The position numbers and the translations under genes are program-made. DNA of 64,000 nucleotides from RPRC01 sp034933285. Its GTDB lineage: Bacteria; Desulfobacterota; Desulfuromonadia; Geobacterales; Geobacteraceae. The notes beneath the pieces are model-generated. The model did no database searches and had not been told where the DNA came from. It was given only the letters and a program-made list of their open reading frames with translations. Below, piece after piece: positions 43,256 through 52,117 of the stretch. How positions within the stretch are numbered: the stretch's first letter is position 1; the number at the start of each line of letters is the position of its first letter. Location: contig JAYFNT010000025.1 in the NCBI GenBank assembly GCA_034933285.1, positions 62,001-126,000 of the forward strand, read 5' to 3'.

Positions 43256-46081
43256 CTAGGGAATGTTGCCGCCTTCCACCTCTTCTTCAGCAGCCACCCT
43301 GAGCTGCCCCAGGGTCAGCACCTCCCGGTCGGCGACCTGTTCCCGCCGCAGCGAGCGGTCGCCGTTTATGACCGCAACGGAATGCTCCACCCCGGCGGTC
43401 CCTTCAACCACCCGGTACACTTCGCTCAGGAACAGGTCCTGCCCCAGTTTCCGTTTCCGGAGCGAGAAGGACTCCTGCAGCGCACTTTTCACCGCGGCCG
43501 TCACCAAGTCAGGGTTGCGGCCGTTCTCCACGGTCAGCAGCACCTCCAGGGAAAAGGTGCGCGGCACGTAGGGGAGCACCGTCACCTCCACCCCGGGCAG
43601 GGCATGGGCAACCAGGAACTCGGTCAGGGGCGCGGCGAGCGTGCCCAATCCCCCGCCCCCGGCCGGCACCACCACGATCTCCACCCTGTCGTTGCGTCCC
43701 AACCCGGCCGGCCTGGAAAAGGCCCGGGCCTGCCAGACGCTGCTCTGCCCGGTGGCCAGCCAGGCGAAGTCATCCAGGGAAACCGCCCGTTCCAGGGTAA
43801 GGAGCGTTGCCGGCGCGTTCTCCCGCAGGGAGTCCGCTCCTTCCCGGTCGTTGCCGCCGGTGGCAGGCAGCGGCTGGCGAACCCTGTCCACCAGGCGGTG
43901 GGGCCTGGTCGGCTTCACCAGGCTGCCGGCGGGCAGGTTGCCGCCGAGCCCGGTGCCCGAACGGAACACGGCCCGCACGTTGTTCACCCCGGTGGGAAGG
44001 CGCCGGCCCCTCGTCCCGTCACCGAAGGTGACCAGGAGATGCCCCGCCTCGGTCATGTGCACCGTGTAGTGCGGATCGGCAGGGCCGGATGAAGCGAAGC
44101 TTTCCACCTGCCGCCATTTCCGCCCGGCCACCGAAAGGTCCATTGCGGCCCGGACTCCGGCAGTCTGGGTCGGATCGGCCACGAACGACACTCCCGCCTC
44201 AGCCAGGACGAAGGACTGGCCGGCGCGGGTGGCATCACCGCTGCCCAGGACCTTTTCCCCCTTGCCTTCTCCGTGACCGGCCAGGACCACGTTGCCGGCA
44301 ATGAGGGTGTTGCCGCGGGTGAACCCCGCCCCCAGGTCACGGGAGAGGACGAGGGCGCCGCCCTCCAGCCCGGCCACGGTGGCGTGGAAGGAGGCAGCCG
44401 GGTCATCGTCCCGCTCCACCACGATGACGCGTCCCTTCTCCAGTGCAGCGGGCACCGCTTCGAGCGGGATGCGGTTTCCGGCCAGGGGCAGGCTGTTTTT
44501 CCGCCAGTCGACTGGGCGGAGCGCGTCCTTGAAATGGGCGTAGATCCTGGTTTCGGCAAGAAAATAATCACCGCCTCCCCGGTCCGTCCATGTGCCGTCC
44601 GCGGTCAGTGTCGCTTCTTCCCGTTCCAGGTCCACACTCACCGATGCCAGGCGCGCCCAGGCGGCCTGGTGTCCCGTTACCACCACGGCAAGGTCGCCGG
44701 CGGTGGTCTTCTTCGGTTTGCCGGTGACAATGGCCGCAGTCAGGCTGCCATCCTTCTTCTCCAGGTAGCTGTCGGTCCGCCACGGCCCGGAGCCCACCGG
44801 CGGGACCAGTAGGGTCTGGGCGTTGTCAAGGGGAAAGGAGTGATCGCTCTTCAGCCACGAGACCGTCAGAATGGTATAACCCTTGCGTAAATGGCTGCCG
44901 TCCGCGGGATGATAGCGCGCAGCGGTCACGGTATAGAACGGCAGCCGCTTGATCTTCCTGGTGTCGACGGTGTCATGTGCGACCCGCAGGCCGGCAAGCC
45001 GCGACCAGTCCCCGGCCACCCGGAGGGCATAGATCACTGCGTCGGGTTGATCGACCGAACGTTCCTCCTGGGCGCTCACCGTTATGGTGACCGGATAGCC
45101 GGCCCATGCCGTGTCCAGCCGCAACAGCCCGACTGCAGTATCCAGGACCAGCCGTTTTCCCCGCACCGAGACGACTCGGCGATAGAGGCTCACGGCACCG
45201 TCGCTGACCAGGATCACCATGCCGGGAAGAAGCCCTTCCGGTTCACCGGTCAGGCGGAGCACCCGCTCCATCTCGGCCCCCTTGGCCGCGGGACCTTTCG
45301 GTTCAAGCCTTTCGGCCGGCTTGGCGTGGATCACCGTATAGCCCTTGCGGAGCCGGCTGGAAAGCCTGGGGGTGACCCGAACCTCGGTGTTTCCGGCCAC
45401 GACCCTGGACCCCATGACAAGATATGCGCGGAGGATGCCGCTCTGCTCGTCCTCCAGGACCAGGGGCTGGCCGGTCTTCAGGTCCGCCGCCTCCCCTTCC
45501 AGCAGCAGGGTGTGCCCGCCCAGGCGCTCCTGGTTCCTGTCGTGCTCGGCAGAACGGAGGCTGTTCAGGAGAGGGTCGAGCTTCAGCTCTTCCAGTGTCT
45601 CGAAAACGACCGGCGCGCTTCCGTCAGCCGGGGCATGCTTCACGGCGAAGCCCGCCGGAAGGGTGCCCGCCTCCTTCGCCTCGATGACCAGCCTGGTGGA
45701 AGCCGATGCAGGAGGCGCCGGGTGGTAGTCGATCATTTCCACCAGCCGCCGCAGCGCGTCCCACTGGGTGGCAGTGCCCAGGAACCCCTCGTTGGCGTAA
45801 GCGTCCAGGTGCTCGGCCAGCACGTGGGAAGAACGGGACAGGACCCGCACGATCTCCCAGGCCCAGTCCCGGCGGGAAACGCGGTACTGCTCCAGCATCC
45901 GCTCCTGGCGCTCTCCTTCCGACTCGGCGGCAGGTATGCCTGTTATCTCCTGCCAATGGTGGAATCTATCAGCAAGTTCGGCTCTGAGCAGTTCAAGGAA
46001 GGTTACGGCATTGCCGTCCACATACCTGAAGCGGCGCAGGCCGGCGCGGTTCCAGCGGGTCAGGTCAGTCCCGGTGTTCAT
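43256..46081 (-). CDS. eCIS baseplate J-type protein, large (Afp11-like)
   Basis: A 941-residue wedge protein. Its ATG (46081) overlaps the stop of the preceding gene by four bases. The C-terminal 250 residues carry the baseplate-J signature (NAPATLLTLERAVSLDDFAW, VEIVVVPAGGGG, TFSLEVLLTVENG, LSEVYRVVEGTAGVEHS). The N-terminal part has a helical start (YVDGNAVTFLELLRAELADRF) and several beta-sandwich-like segments. Homologues (T4 gp6, Afp11) form the iris ring of the baseplate that dilates on firing. With the next smaller J-type protein it probably makes a heterodimeric wedge. Confidence 0.87.
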   Translation of the reverse strand: MNTGTDLTRWNRAGLRRFRYVDGNAVTFLELLRAELADRFHHWQEITGIPAAESEGERQERMLEQYRVSRRDWAWEIVRVLSRSSHVLAEHLDAYANEGFLGTATQWDALRRLVEMIDYHPAPPASASTRLVIEAKEAGTLPAGFAVKHAPADGSAPVVFETLEELKLDPLLNSLRSAEHDRNQERLGGHTLLLEGEAADLKTGQPLVLEDEQSGILRAYLVMGSRVVAGNTEVRVTPRLSSRLRKGYTVIHAKPAERLEPKGPAAKGAEMERVLRLTGEPEGLLPGMVILVSDGAVSLYRRVVSVRGKRLVLDTAVGLLRLDTAWAGYPVTITVSAQEERSVDQPDAVIYALRVAGDWSRLAGLRVAHDTVDTRKIKRLPFYTVTAARYHPADGSHLRKGYTILTVSWLKSDHSFPLDNAQTLLVPPVGSGPWRTDSYLEKKDGSLTAAIVTGKPKKTTAGDLAVVVTGHQAAWARLASVSVDLEREEATLTADGTWTDRGGGDYFLAETRIYAHFKDALRPVDWRKNSLPLAGNRIPLEAVPAALEKGRVIVVERDDDPAASFHATVAGLEGGALVLSRDLGAGFTRGNTLIAGNVVLAGHGEGKGEKVLGSGDATRAGQSFVLAEAGVSFVADPTQTAGVRAAMDLSVAGRKWRQVESFASSGPADPHYTVHMTEAGHLLVTFGDGTRGRRLPTGVNNVRAVFRSGTGLGGNLPAGSLVKPTRPHRLVDRVRQPLPATGGNDREGADSLRENAPATLLTLERAVSLDDFAWLATGQSSVWQARAFSRPAGLGRNDRVEIVVVPAGGGGLGTLAAPLTEFLVAHALPGVEVTVLPYVPRTFSLEVLLTVENGRNPDLVTAAVKSALQESFSLRKRKLGQDLFLSEVYRVVEGTAGVEHSVAVINGDRSLRREQVADREVLTLGQLRVAAEEEVEGGNIP

Positions 46082-47253
46082 CCTCGGCGCCCTCCGTTCA
46101 GGGTTAGGTTGATGTAGCCCCGCTCGGGGCGGCCCGGGTTGTTGTCGCACACGGCGATTTCCAGGCCCTCGAGCGGGATGCGGCCCGTGTCGGTCCGGTC
46201 CGGGTACTGGTCGCCGAACCGCTTGAAGCGGTTGAGACAGACGTTCTCCACTCCATCCAGGGACATGAGTGTCTGGAAGACGTCGCTGGCGTAGAGTTCC
46301 TGGCCGAAGTTGAGCCGCCCCGGCTCGAAAAAGCCGCCCGGCCCCGTGCCCATCGCCTGGATGACGGCATTGCGGACCTCGGACTGGAAATAGTTCTCAC
46401 TCACCCGGACGGATATGAACATTTTGATCCCAACCGGCTCTGCATCCTCAAGCACCACCTCCTGGCCGGCCATACGCCAGGCCTCCAGGCAGGGGCGCAG
46501 CAGCGTCCGGATGGTGGGAGGGCCGGGTTCCCAGACCGGTTCCCAGAACCGATGCCCCCGGTGGAACGCCTCGACCCGCTCCCGCAGGTCGTCCGGATAG
46601 GGAAGTCCCTCCTGGTCGAGGACATGGTCGTTCCATAGAATCGTGGCCACCCGGATCGTGGGCCAGGATCCGGTCCAGGCGCTCCATGCGCAAGCCCTGA
46701 GCACGAGGGGGTGGTCGGCGAGACGGTCGGCGTAGTCCTCAACCGTGACCATCCGCCGTTGGGTGTGAATGGCCCGGGGCCCCGCGCGCCGGGCAGGTTC
46801 CATGAGGTGCGGGTTCCGTCGCCAGAGCTCTTCCAGTTTCCTCTGCCGGGTCTTGCCGTCCGGATCGCCGGGCGGGTCATCCTCCAGCCCGGCAGCGGTA
46901 GCGGCATCGTAACCGATGAGGGCGAGGAGCCGACGCACCGATTCGGGACGCCGGGCAGTCTCCAGGTACCCCTCCATGGCAACGCGGTCGGCCATGTCCG
47001 AAAGCTGGTCGAGAACCGCGGCAAGCTCCTCCACCAGGACCACCTCCAGGTCTCCGGCGGTCCAGCGGGTCCGTTCCGGGTAGCGGGCGGCCAACTCTTC
47101 CAGCATGAGGCGGCGAAAGCTGTCGAAGTCCCGCGCCAGCCAGTCGAAGTCGTCCCCCGGCAGTGGCAGGGGTGAAGGAAGCTCCACCTTGCGTTCGGCG
47201 CAATCGGGGCAACGCCCCAGGAAAGTCAGTGTGCTCTGCGGATTGTCTGCCAT
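46078..47253 (-). CDS. eCIS baseplate J-type protein, small
   Basis: A 391-residue protein from ATG 47253 (GTGTGAGG upstream). It starts with CPDCAERKVELPSPL, a CxxC pair, then DFDWLARDFDSFRRLMLEEL and the helical AVLDQLSDMADRVAMEGYLE common to eCIS baseplate assembly proteins. The C-half has TVEDYADRLADHPLVLRACA and MFISVRVSENYFQSEVRNAV, which parallel the end of gpJ. It lacks the long insertions of the 941-residue partner. Two J-like genes in series recall gp6 and gp53-like duplications in other eCIS loci. Likely a wedge subunit. Confidence 0.82.
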   Translation of the reverse strand: MADNPQSTLTFLGRCPDCAERKVELPSPLPLPGDDFDWLARDFDSFRRLMLEELAARYPERTRWTAGDLEVVLVEELAAVLDQLSDMADRVAMEGYLETARRPESVRRLLALIGYDAATAAGLEDDPPGDPDGKTRQRKLEELWRRNPHLMEPARRAGPRAIHTQRRMVTVEDYADRLADHPLVLRACAWSAWTGSWPTIRVATILWNDHVLDQEGLPYPDDLRERVEAFHRGHRFWEPVWEPGPPTIRTLLRPCLEAWRMAGQEVVLEDAEPVGIKMFISVRVSENYFQSEVRNAVIQAMGTGPGGFFEPGRLNFGQELYASDVFQTLMSLDGVENVCLNRFKRFGDQYPDRTDTGRIPLEGLEIAVCDNNPGRPERGYINLTLNGGRRG

Positions 47254-47257
47254 GGCC

Positions 47258-47632
47258 TCACACCAGGAATTCGTACCGTTCCGCGTGGCCGATTGCGGCC
47301 AGTGCATAGGAAACGGTTATAAGGAGTTTTTCCCCTTCCCCCTTCACATCCACCTCCAGGCTTTTGGGGTCCACCTCCCCCCGGAGAGCCTCCACCAGGG
47401 ACGAAGAGATCCTCTTGCGGGTAAGCTCCCAGAGAACCGACGAGTTGGGCTCGAAGACCAACTGCTTCAGCCCGGCACCGAAATCGGGGCGGAAGACCCG
47501 CTCTCCGGGGTTGGTAAACAGAACCTGCTCTATCTGCTGCCGCACGTGGGCACGGCGGTCGGCGGTCGCGGCCCCGTGCTCGCCGATACGCAGCGGAAAT
47601 GACAGGTAGGGGGGATCGGTCAGACGGTTCAT
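47258..47632 (-). CDS. eCIS baseplate gp25 (Afp9-like)
   Basis: A 124-residue GPW/gp25 family protein, the sheath-initiating wedge core. Motifs: HVRQQIEQVLFTNPGERVFRPDFGAGLKQ (quoted: NPGERVFRPDFGAGL) with the conserved E-R-x-x-R-P-x-F-G pattern, and the C-terminal strand LLITVSYAL. Length matches family members (about 110-140). It connects the hub to the sheath by handshake with the sheath C-terminus. The gene is closely packed between the spike gene (11 bases) and the J-type gene (4 bases). Confidence 0.9.
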   Translation of the reverse strand: MNRLTDPPYLSFPLRIGEHGAATADRRAHVRQQIEQVLFTNPGERVFRPDFGAGLKQLVFEPNSSVLWELTRKRISSSLVEALRGEVDPKSLEVDVKGEGEKLLITVSYALAAIGHAERYEFLV

Positions 47633-47643
47633 GGTGGTTCCTC

Positions 47644-48456
47644 CTAACTCGTCAAAACCTTCATGGACAACGTGCTCATCTCCCCTTGCGGGATGGGCGG
47701 CCCGGTGGGGCCCATGGCGCTGGGGTGGACGTGGGTGGCGAAGAGGGTGAGGAAGCTCTGCCCCTTGATGATCGGCTCGCCCCCCTGCCCAGCCAGCATC
47801 ACCATCTGCCCCTCCACAACAACCTGTTGCCCCTTTACGGTGATACCGGAAGCTGCCATCTCCACCTTGTTGCCGTTGGCATCCTCTATGGTGACACCGC
47901 TGGAAGCCATGGTCAGGGTATTGCCGTTGGCATCCTCCACCACCACCTGCCCGGCATCGGCGTCCAGCGTCAATGTATTTCCCTTGGCGTCGGTCATGAC
48001 CACCGTACCCTTCTCGTCCACAGTCATCTCGGACCCGGCCGGATGGGCGAGGCGGAATTTCTCCTTCCCCGATTCGTCGTCGAACTGCAGGGTATGGCCC
48101 GAGGGCGTTTTGAGAACGCGGGTCGTGGGAGGGGATTTGGCCGCCTCGGTCGGCGGGTCGCCGGACGCCTGCCAGAAAGTCCCGGTCCAGATGGGCTGGT
48201 CCGGATTCCCCGCTTCGAACTCCACCCAGACCTGGGCGCCTACCTCGGGGACCGCGAACAGCCCCTGGTCGGCAAGTCCTCCGAAGGGGAGGCTCGGGAG
48301 CGCCCAGCCGCTCTGGGCCTGGCCCAGGACCGACGGGACCGTGAGACGCAGCCGCCCAAGCTTGTCGGGATCATTGTTGTCGGTAATGAATCCCCGGTAC
48401 TTGCCGTAGTAGCGGTCCTTGTACTGCTTTGCCAGTTGCAGGAGCAGCTCTTCCAT
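47644..48456 (-). CDS. eCIS central spike (gp5/gpV-like)
   Basis: A 270-residue protein. The OB-fold is at about 17-95 (YRGFITDNNDPDKLGRLRLT, VPEVGAQVWVEFEAGNPDQP), followed by a triple-stranded beta-helix needle (DAKGNTLTLDADAGQVVVED, DANGNKVEMAASGITVKGQQ) and a distal part with THVHPSAMGPTGPP that resembles phage gpV tips. Afp8/Pvc8 are usually one chain with the hub; here hub and spike are separate, with the start codon directly after the hub stop (TAG then ATG). No PAAR tip protein gene is present, so the spike may end in its own tip. Confidence 0.85.
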   Translation of the reverse strand: MEELLLQLAKQYKDRYYGKYRGFITDNNDPDKLGRLRLTVPSVLGQAQSGWALPSLPFGGLADQGLFAVPEVGAQVWVEFEAGNPDQPIWTGTFWQASGDPPTEAAKSPPTTRVLKTPSGHTLQFDDESGKEKFRLAHPAGSEMTVDEKGTVVMTDAKGNTLTLDADAGQVVVEDANGNTLTMASSGVTIEDANGNKVEMAASGITVKGQQVVVEGQMVMLAGQGGEPIIKGQSFLTLFATHVHPSAMGPTGPPIPQGEMSTLSMKVLTS

Positions 48457-49602
48457 CTATCCCCCCAGTACCCCGGCCAGCACCCCGCCTGCGCCGCTTC
48501 CCAGGTTGTCGCCGTAGGCATTGCGCAGCAGCGTGAAACTCTGCCGATAACCCTCGCTGCTGAAACAGTGGCTGACCGTATCCACGAACCATATGCCGCC
48601 GTACCGTTCCCCCACGCCGTCCACCCCCACCGGCTCACCGGCTCTCAGGACATGGCCGTAGAGCGAGCCGTCCAGTTCCCCTTCCCCCCTGACCTTGAGG
48701 GACAGATCGTTAGCCCTGCGCGCGGCGCGGGCCCGCCACTCGTCTTCGCCCATGCCACCCTGGCGGCTCATGCGCCATGCAAAATCGGGGAGCCCGTTGC
48801 CGGCATTGCCTGCCGCCTCGTTGCCAAGCAGCGGCAGTTCCGGTTCGACCGTTTCCGAGACTGCGCCGCTCCCCTCGGTCTCCGCCCGATCGAAAGCGAC
48901 CCGGTCGGCCTGGTGGCCGTCGTCGCGAACCGAGAAGCGATAGGCGTTGGTGCTCTCCCCCCCGAGGACCATGATCGTTGCCTGGGGCTCCGCATCGAGC
49001 CGCATGGGGCCGAAGTAGACCATCCCATTGCGGAAGATAAGGTCGTAGCCGTTGGCATCGGCCCGCCGGTGGAGGAAGTCGATGTCGGTCCCGTCCTGGT
49101 TGATGACCAGGCCGGTGAGCCCGGCACCGTTTTCCTGGTCCGGCGCCAGTCCGTACTTGCCCAGGATGGTGGAAACTATCACCTGGTCGGTGGTGGGGGC
49201 ATCACCTCCCCAGACCTCCCTTACGTGCTCCCGGTCCAGCGCCAGGGAATCGTCGCGGCACTCCACCGTCACCCGGGCATTGCCGGGATCCTCCGGATAG
49301 TCGGCCCGGATCTCCCGGATGTATCCACGCATGACCTCCTCGGTTGAGCTGCCGAATGCCGCCTCGATGACGATGGGCTCCCACGGGGCAAGCCGCCCGT
49401 CGTCCTGGACGAGCCACCTCCCCTGCCCGTCGCGGCGGCTCTCGAAGGTGAGGGTCGCCACCGCCGGCTCGGCCCGTCCGGCATCCACCGTCACCTCCAT
49501 GAGAAAGGGATAGAGGTCGGCTATCTCCTCCCCGGAGCTACCGGTGCGGATGATGCATTCGGCCGGCTCGCGGCGCTTTGCGGTCAGAAAGTCCAGGATC
49601 AT
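48457..49602 (-). CDS. eCIS baseplate hub (gp27/gpD-like)
   Basis: A 381-residue late-control-D type protein. It has an N-terminal tail-hub domain (CIIRTGSSGEEIADLYPFLM, VTVDAGRAEPAVATLTFESR), then VIVSTILGKYGLAP, GTDIDFLHRRADANGYDLIF and an end domain with GIWFVDTVSHCFSSEGYRQS, as in phage hub proteins that form the trimeric adaptor between tube and spike. It is the N-terminal half of a standard Afp8. It follows the LysM protein by ten bases. Confidence 0.85.
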   Translation of the reverse strand: MILDFLTAKRREPAECIIRTGSSGEEIADLYPFLMEVTVDAGRAEPAVATLTFESRRDGQGRWLVQDDGRLAPWEPIVIEAAFGSSTEEVMRGYIREIRADYPEDPGNARVTVECRDDSLALDREHVREVWGGDAPTTDQVIVSTILGKYGLAPDQENGAGLTGLVINQDGTDIDFLHRRADANGYDLIFRNGMVYFGPMRLDAEPQATIMVLGGESTNAYRFSVRDDGHQADRVAFDRAETEGSGAVSETVEPELPLLGNEAAGNAGNGLPDFAWRMSRQGGMGEDEWRARAARRANDLSLKVRGEGELDGSLYGHVLRAGEPVGVDGVGERYGGIWFVDTVSHCFSSEGYRQSFTLLRNAYGDNLGSGAGGVLAGVLGG

Positions 49603-49612
49603 GGGCTGTCCT

Positions 49613-49903
49613 TCATTCCTTCGCCTTCGGTATCAGGATCACCCTTCCTTCCATCTCCTCCAGGACCATGTCCCCGGCATAGAGGAAGTCGGGATTGGCG
49701 TCGACGATCCGCCACCAGAGGCGGTCGTCGTTGTAGTAGTGGCGCGCCAGCAGGTCGAGCCGGTCGCCGGCCTTCACCACGTGCTCCACGACGCCGGTGG
49801 CAGGACCTATGGATCGGGGGCGGACTCCCGCGAAGACCACAGCGCTGTCTGAGTCCGGTGTGAATTTCGCGCATTTCTCGTAGCGGCTGCCCTTCTGGAA
49901 CAT
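49613..49903 (-). CDS. eCIS LysM protein (gpX/Afp7 C-terminal-like)
   Basis: A 96-residue protein with a LysM domain at about 48-96 (VEHVVKAGDRLDLLARHYYN, DDRLWWRIVDANP, EGRVILIPK). In phages (gp53, gpX) and Afp7 this domain helps attach the baseplate hub to the tube. In Afp7 it is fused to the CIS-tube domain; here that domain is the separate gene just upstream (end at 49905), one base away. The first 40 residues are variable and possibly extended. Confidence 0.85.
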   Translation of the reverse strand: MFQKGSRYEKCAKFTPDSDSAVVFAGVRPRSIGPATGVVEHVVKAGDRLDLLARHYYNDDRLWWRIVDANPDFLYAGDMVLEEMEGRVILIPKAKE

Positions 49904-49904
49904 G

Positions 49905-50543
49905 TCAGAAAATTCCTCCTGTCAGGGTGCTCCCGGTATTGAGGGCTGCGCCAACCACCTGCCGCACCTTTTCCACCTGGTAGAAGGGATTGTTCCCCTC
50001 TATGACCTGCATGGTGAGGCTTGCCCTGGCCCTGTAGGGAACCAGCGAGGGCAGGTGGGCTTCTTCGGTTACCCTGATGCTGGTCATGAAGACCGGGAGG
50101 ATGTGGGTGCCCCAGACCAGAAGCAGCACCGATGCGGACTCGCTGCGCTGGAACGCCCGCTGGCCGCCCAGCCCGAGGCTGGCCAGGGACTGGAGCCCGC
50201 CGGGCCCCTGCGCCTTGGGCTCCACCATGGAGCGCAGGGTATCGAGTTCCGGTTCGATGCCGAACCGGGTTGCAATGGGATCGCCGTCGTTCATCCGGTC
50301 AGTGGCATCCAGCAGGATCTCGATGGTAAAGCTCTCGGGCTGTACCGTGATCCCCTGTGCGACGCGCGCCGTCTCGGTAGGGAGGGCGAAATCGTAACCT
50401 CCCCTGGTGCCGGGAGCGCTGCCGGTCCGCAGGGTAATTGTCCTGGTGCGGGTGAGCGACTGGGGATTGAAGTCGAAGACCAGCACCAGCGGCGGAATAG
50501 ACAGGGCATATTCGATGAGCATCCCTTTTGTGGTGTTGAGCAT
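49905..50543 (-). CDS. eCIS tube-initiating protein (CIS_tube domain, Afp7 N-terminal-like)
   Basis: A 212-residue protein. The start LNTTKGMLIEYALSIPPLVL and VFDFNPQSLTRTRTITL give the typical CIS_tube-domain pattern (hydrophobic strand, then FNP). The C-half contains LLLVWGTHILPVFMTSIRVT and SLVPYRARASLTMQVIEG, again standard for the family. It would form the first ring under the tube, joining tube and hub. Some 60 bases follow to the 77-residue gene upstream; the whole block is tightly packed. Confidence 0.82.
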   Translation of the reverse strand: MLNTTKGMLIEYALSIPPLVLVFDFNPQSLTRTRTITLRTGSAPGTRGGYDFALPTETARVAQGITVQPESFTIEILLDATDRMNDGDPIATRFGIEPELDTLRSMVEPKAQGPGGLQSLASLGLGGQRAFQRSESASVLLLVWGTHILPVFMTSIRVTEEAHLPSLVPYRARASLTMQVIEGNNPFYQVEKVRQVVGAALNTGSTLTGGIF

Positions 50544-50546
50544 CTC

Positions 50547-50780
50547 TCACCTCGTTTCGTTCCGGATCGCGGAATGGACCGCAGCGGCAACGGCCTGCGC
50601 CACTTCCCGGTCACCGGCCTGCGGGTGCACCTCCACCGGCGGTATGTTGAGCCTCTCAAGGTGCAGGTCAAATGAAACATGTAACGTGCCCAGTTCCTCA
50701 GCCACCAGGCGGGCGATGTCACCAGCCCTCTCCTTCAAGGCAACCGGAAGTTGAAGCCGCAGCCGGTCGATGGTCAGCAT
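50547..50780 (-). CDS. Small conserved-looking eCIS protein
   Basis: A 77-residue protein beginning inside the end of the AAA+ ATPase gene (7-base overlap) and ending 3 bases before the CIS-tube gene. GGGGGGAG precedes its ATG. The N-half is helical and amphipathic (RLRLQLPVALKERAGDIARL), followed by a beta-like stretch (HVSFDLHLERLNIPPVEV) and a helical end. I do not recognise a family. Its place recalls the small Afp6-type proteins of unknown role; a chaperone or assembly factor is a guess. Confidence 0.6.
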   Translation of the reverse strand: MLTIDRLRLQLPVALKERAGDIARLVAEELGTLHVSFDLHLERLNIPPVEVHPQAGDREVAQAVAAAVHSAIRNETR

Positions 50781-52117
50781 GGCTCCCCCCTTGGCAGAAA
50801 GGGGGCCAATGGTCCCAGGTCGGTGAGTGTGAGTTCCCGGCCGTCCTTTCCCAGTTCGCGCCAGACCGCCAGTGCAATATGCCCCAGGTCGAGGGGCCTG
50901 CCGTCGCCGGCAGCCAGGTAGGCGGCGTGGAGAGCGGCATTGCGGATGCTCCCGCCGGTAAGGTTCACGCTGGCCCCGAGGAACGTGGGGTCCACATTGG
51001 GCTCGCGCGGAGCCCGGGGAGGCAGCAGCCGCTGCCAGAGCCGCGTCCGGGCAGCGGCATCGGGGCGGGGAAAGTCCACCACCACCTGGAAACGGCGGGC
51101 AAAAGCCGGGTCCAGCTGCTTGCGCAGGTTGGTAGTGAGGATTACCGGGCCCTGGTGGGACTCGATGCGGGCCAGGAGGTGGCTCACCTCCATGTTGGCG
51201 TAGCGGTCACGGGCTTCCTTCACCTCGCCGCGCTTGCTGAACAGGCTGTCGGCCTCGTCGAACTGCAGTATCATGGATCGGCCGTGTGCCCCGTCGAACA
51301 GGCGGTTAAGGTTTTTCTCCGTCTCGCCGATGTACTTGCTCACCAGGCGCCCCAGGTCGACCCGGTAGAGGGGCCACCCCAGCCCGGCTGCCAGTACCGC
51401 GGCGGCAAAAGTCTTGCCGGTTCCGGACGGGCCGGAAAAGAGGCCGACCGGGCCGCCGCAGTCCATTCCCCCCCAGGCAGTGACAACAGTCGTCTTGTGG
51501 GTGATCCAGAGGAGGAACTCCCGCAGCATGGCGATCCGGTCCGGAGGGAGCACCAGGTCCTCCCAGCCAGGCATGGTCCTTACCCGGATCGCGCCCGGCA
51601 GATCACCCATGACTTCCGGGCGTCCCAGCAGACGCGCAGTCACCCCCGGAGCCGGACGAACCGGCTGGAACGGGTCGGCTCCACCCTCAACCTGGATGAG
51701 CCCGCTGTCCCTCAGCGTTGAGGACTCGCTGAGGACCCCGTAGAGGAGCGGCGTTTCCTCCGGCGCCATGGCCAGGAGTTCCTGCAAGAGCGCCGGTGTC
51801 GGGTACGGGGAAGGAGCGCCGGACTGCAGTGACTGGAAGAGCCAGCCGAGGCGCGGTTCGGCTTCCGGCGCAACCACGCAGGCCAGGACATCCAGTTCCA
51901 TGGGCGAGAGCCCAGCCGGAGCCACCAGACTCCAGCCTCCCTCCCGGCAACGGGAAACCTCCACCTCGCGCTGCAGCAGACTAAGCCTCTTGAGCTCTGC
52001 TTCGGATGCCTGCCGCCCCTGGCGGGACCCTGCCACGATATCGGCAAGGAGACCGATCCGCTCCCATTCGCCGGCAAAGCAATCCTGCTCCCTGGTCCGG
52101 ACCACGGCTTCCATCAT
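50774..52117 (-). CDS. eCIS AAA+ ATPase (Afp15-like)
   Basis: A 447-residue ATPase. An N-terminal winged-helix or helical domain (about 1-180) precedes the AAA+ core: Walker A GPSGTGKT at 229-236, Walker B MILQFDEAD at 283-290, sensor-1 region VILTTNLRKQ, and arginine finger DPAFARRFQ. Afp15-type ATPases are needed for assembly of Afp/PVC particles but are not part of the final structure. Its start codon overlaps the stop of the DUF4255 gene, and the next gene overlaps its end, indicating coupled translation. Confidence 0.9.
   Translation of the reverse strand: MMEAVVRTREQDCFAGEWERIGLLADIVAGSRQGRQASEAELKRLSLLQREVEVSRCREGGWSLVAPAGLSPMELDVLACVVAPEAEPRLGWLFQSLQSGAPSPYPTPALLQELLAMAPEETPLLYGVLSESSTLRDSGLIQVEGGADPFQPVRPAPGVTARLLGRPEVMGDLPGAIRVRTMPGWEDLVLPPDRIAMLREFLLWITHKTTVVTAWGGMDCGGPVGLFSGPSGTGKTFAAAVLAAGLGWPLYRVDLGRLVSKYIGETEKNLNRLFDGAHGRSMILQFDEADSLFSKRGEVKEARDRYANMEVSHLLARIESHQGPVILTTNLRKQLDPAFARRFQVVVDFPRPDAAARTRLWQRLLPPRAPREPNVDPTFLGASVNLTGGSIRNAALHAAYLAAGDGRPLDLGHIALAVWRELGKDGRELTLTDLGPLAPFLPRGEPC

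Noticed and set aside
47599..49347. 582-codon plus-strand frame antisense to spike and hub
   Set aside because: His/Gly/Pro-rich mirror of phage-like genes; no independent evidence.
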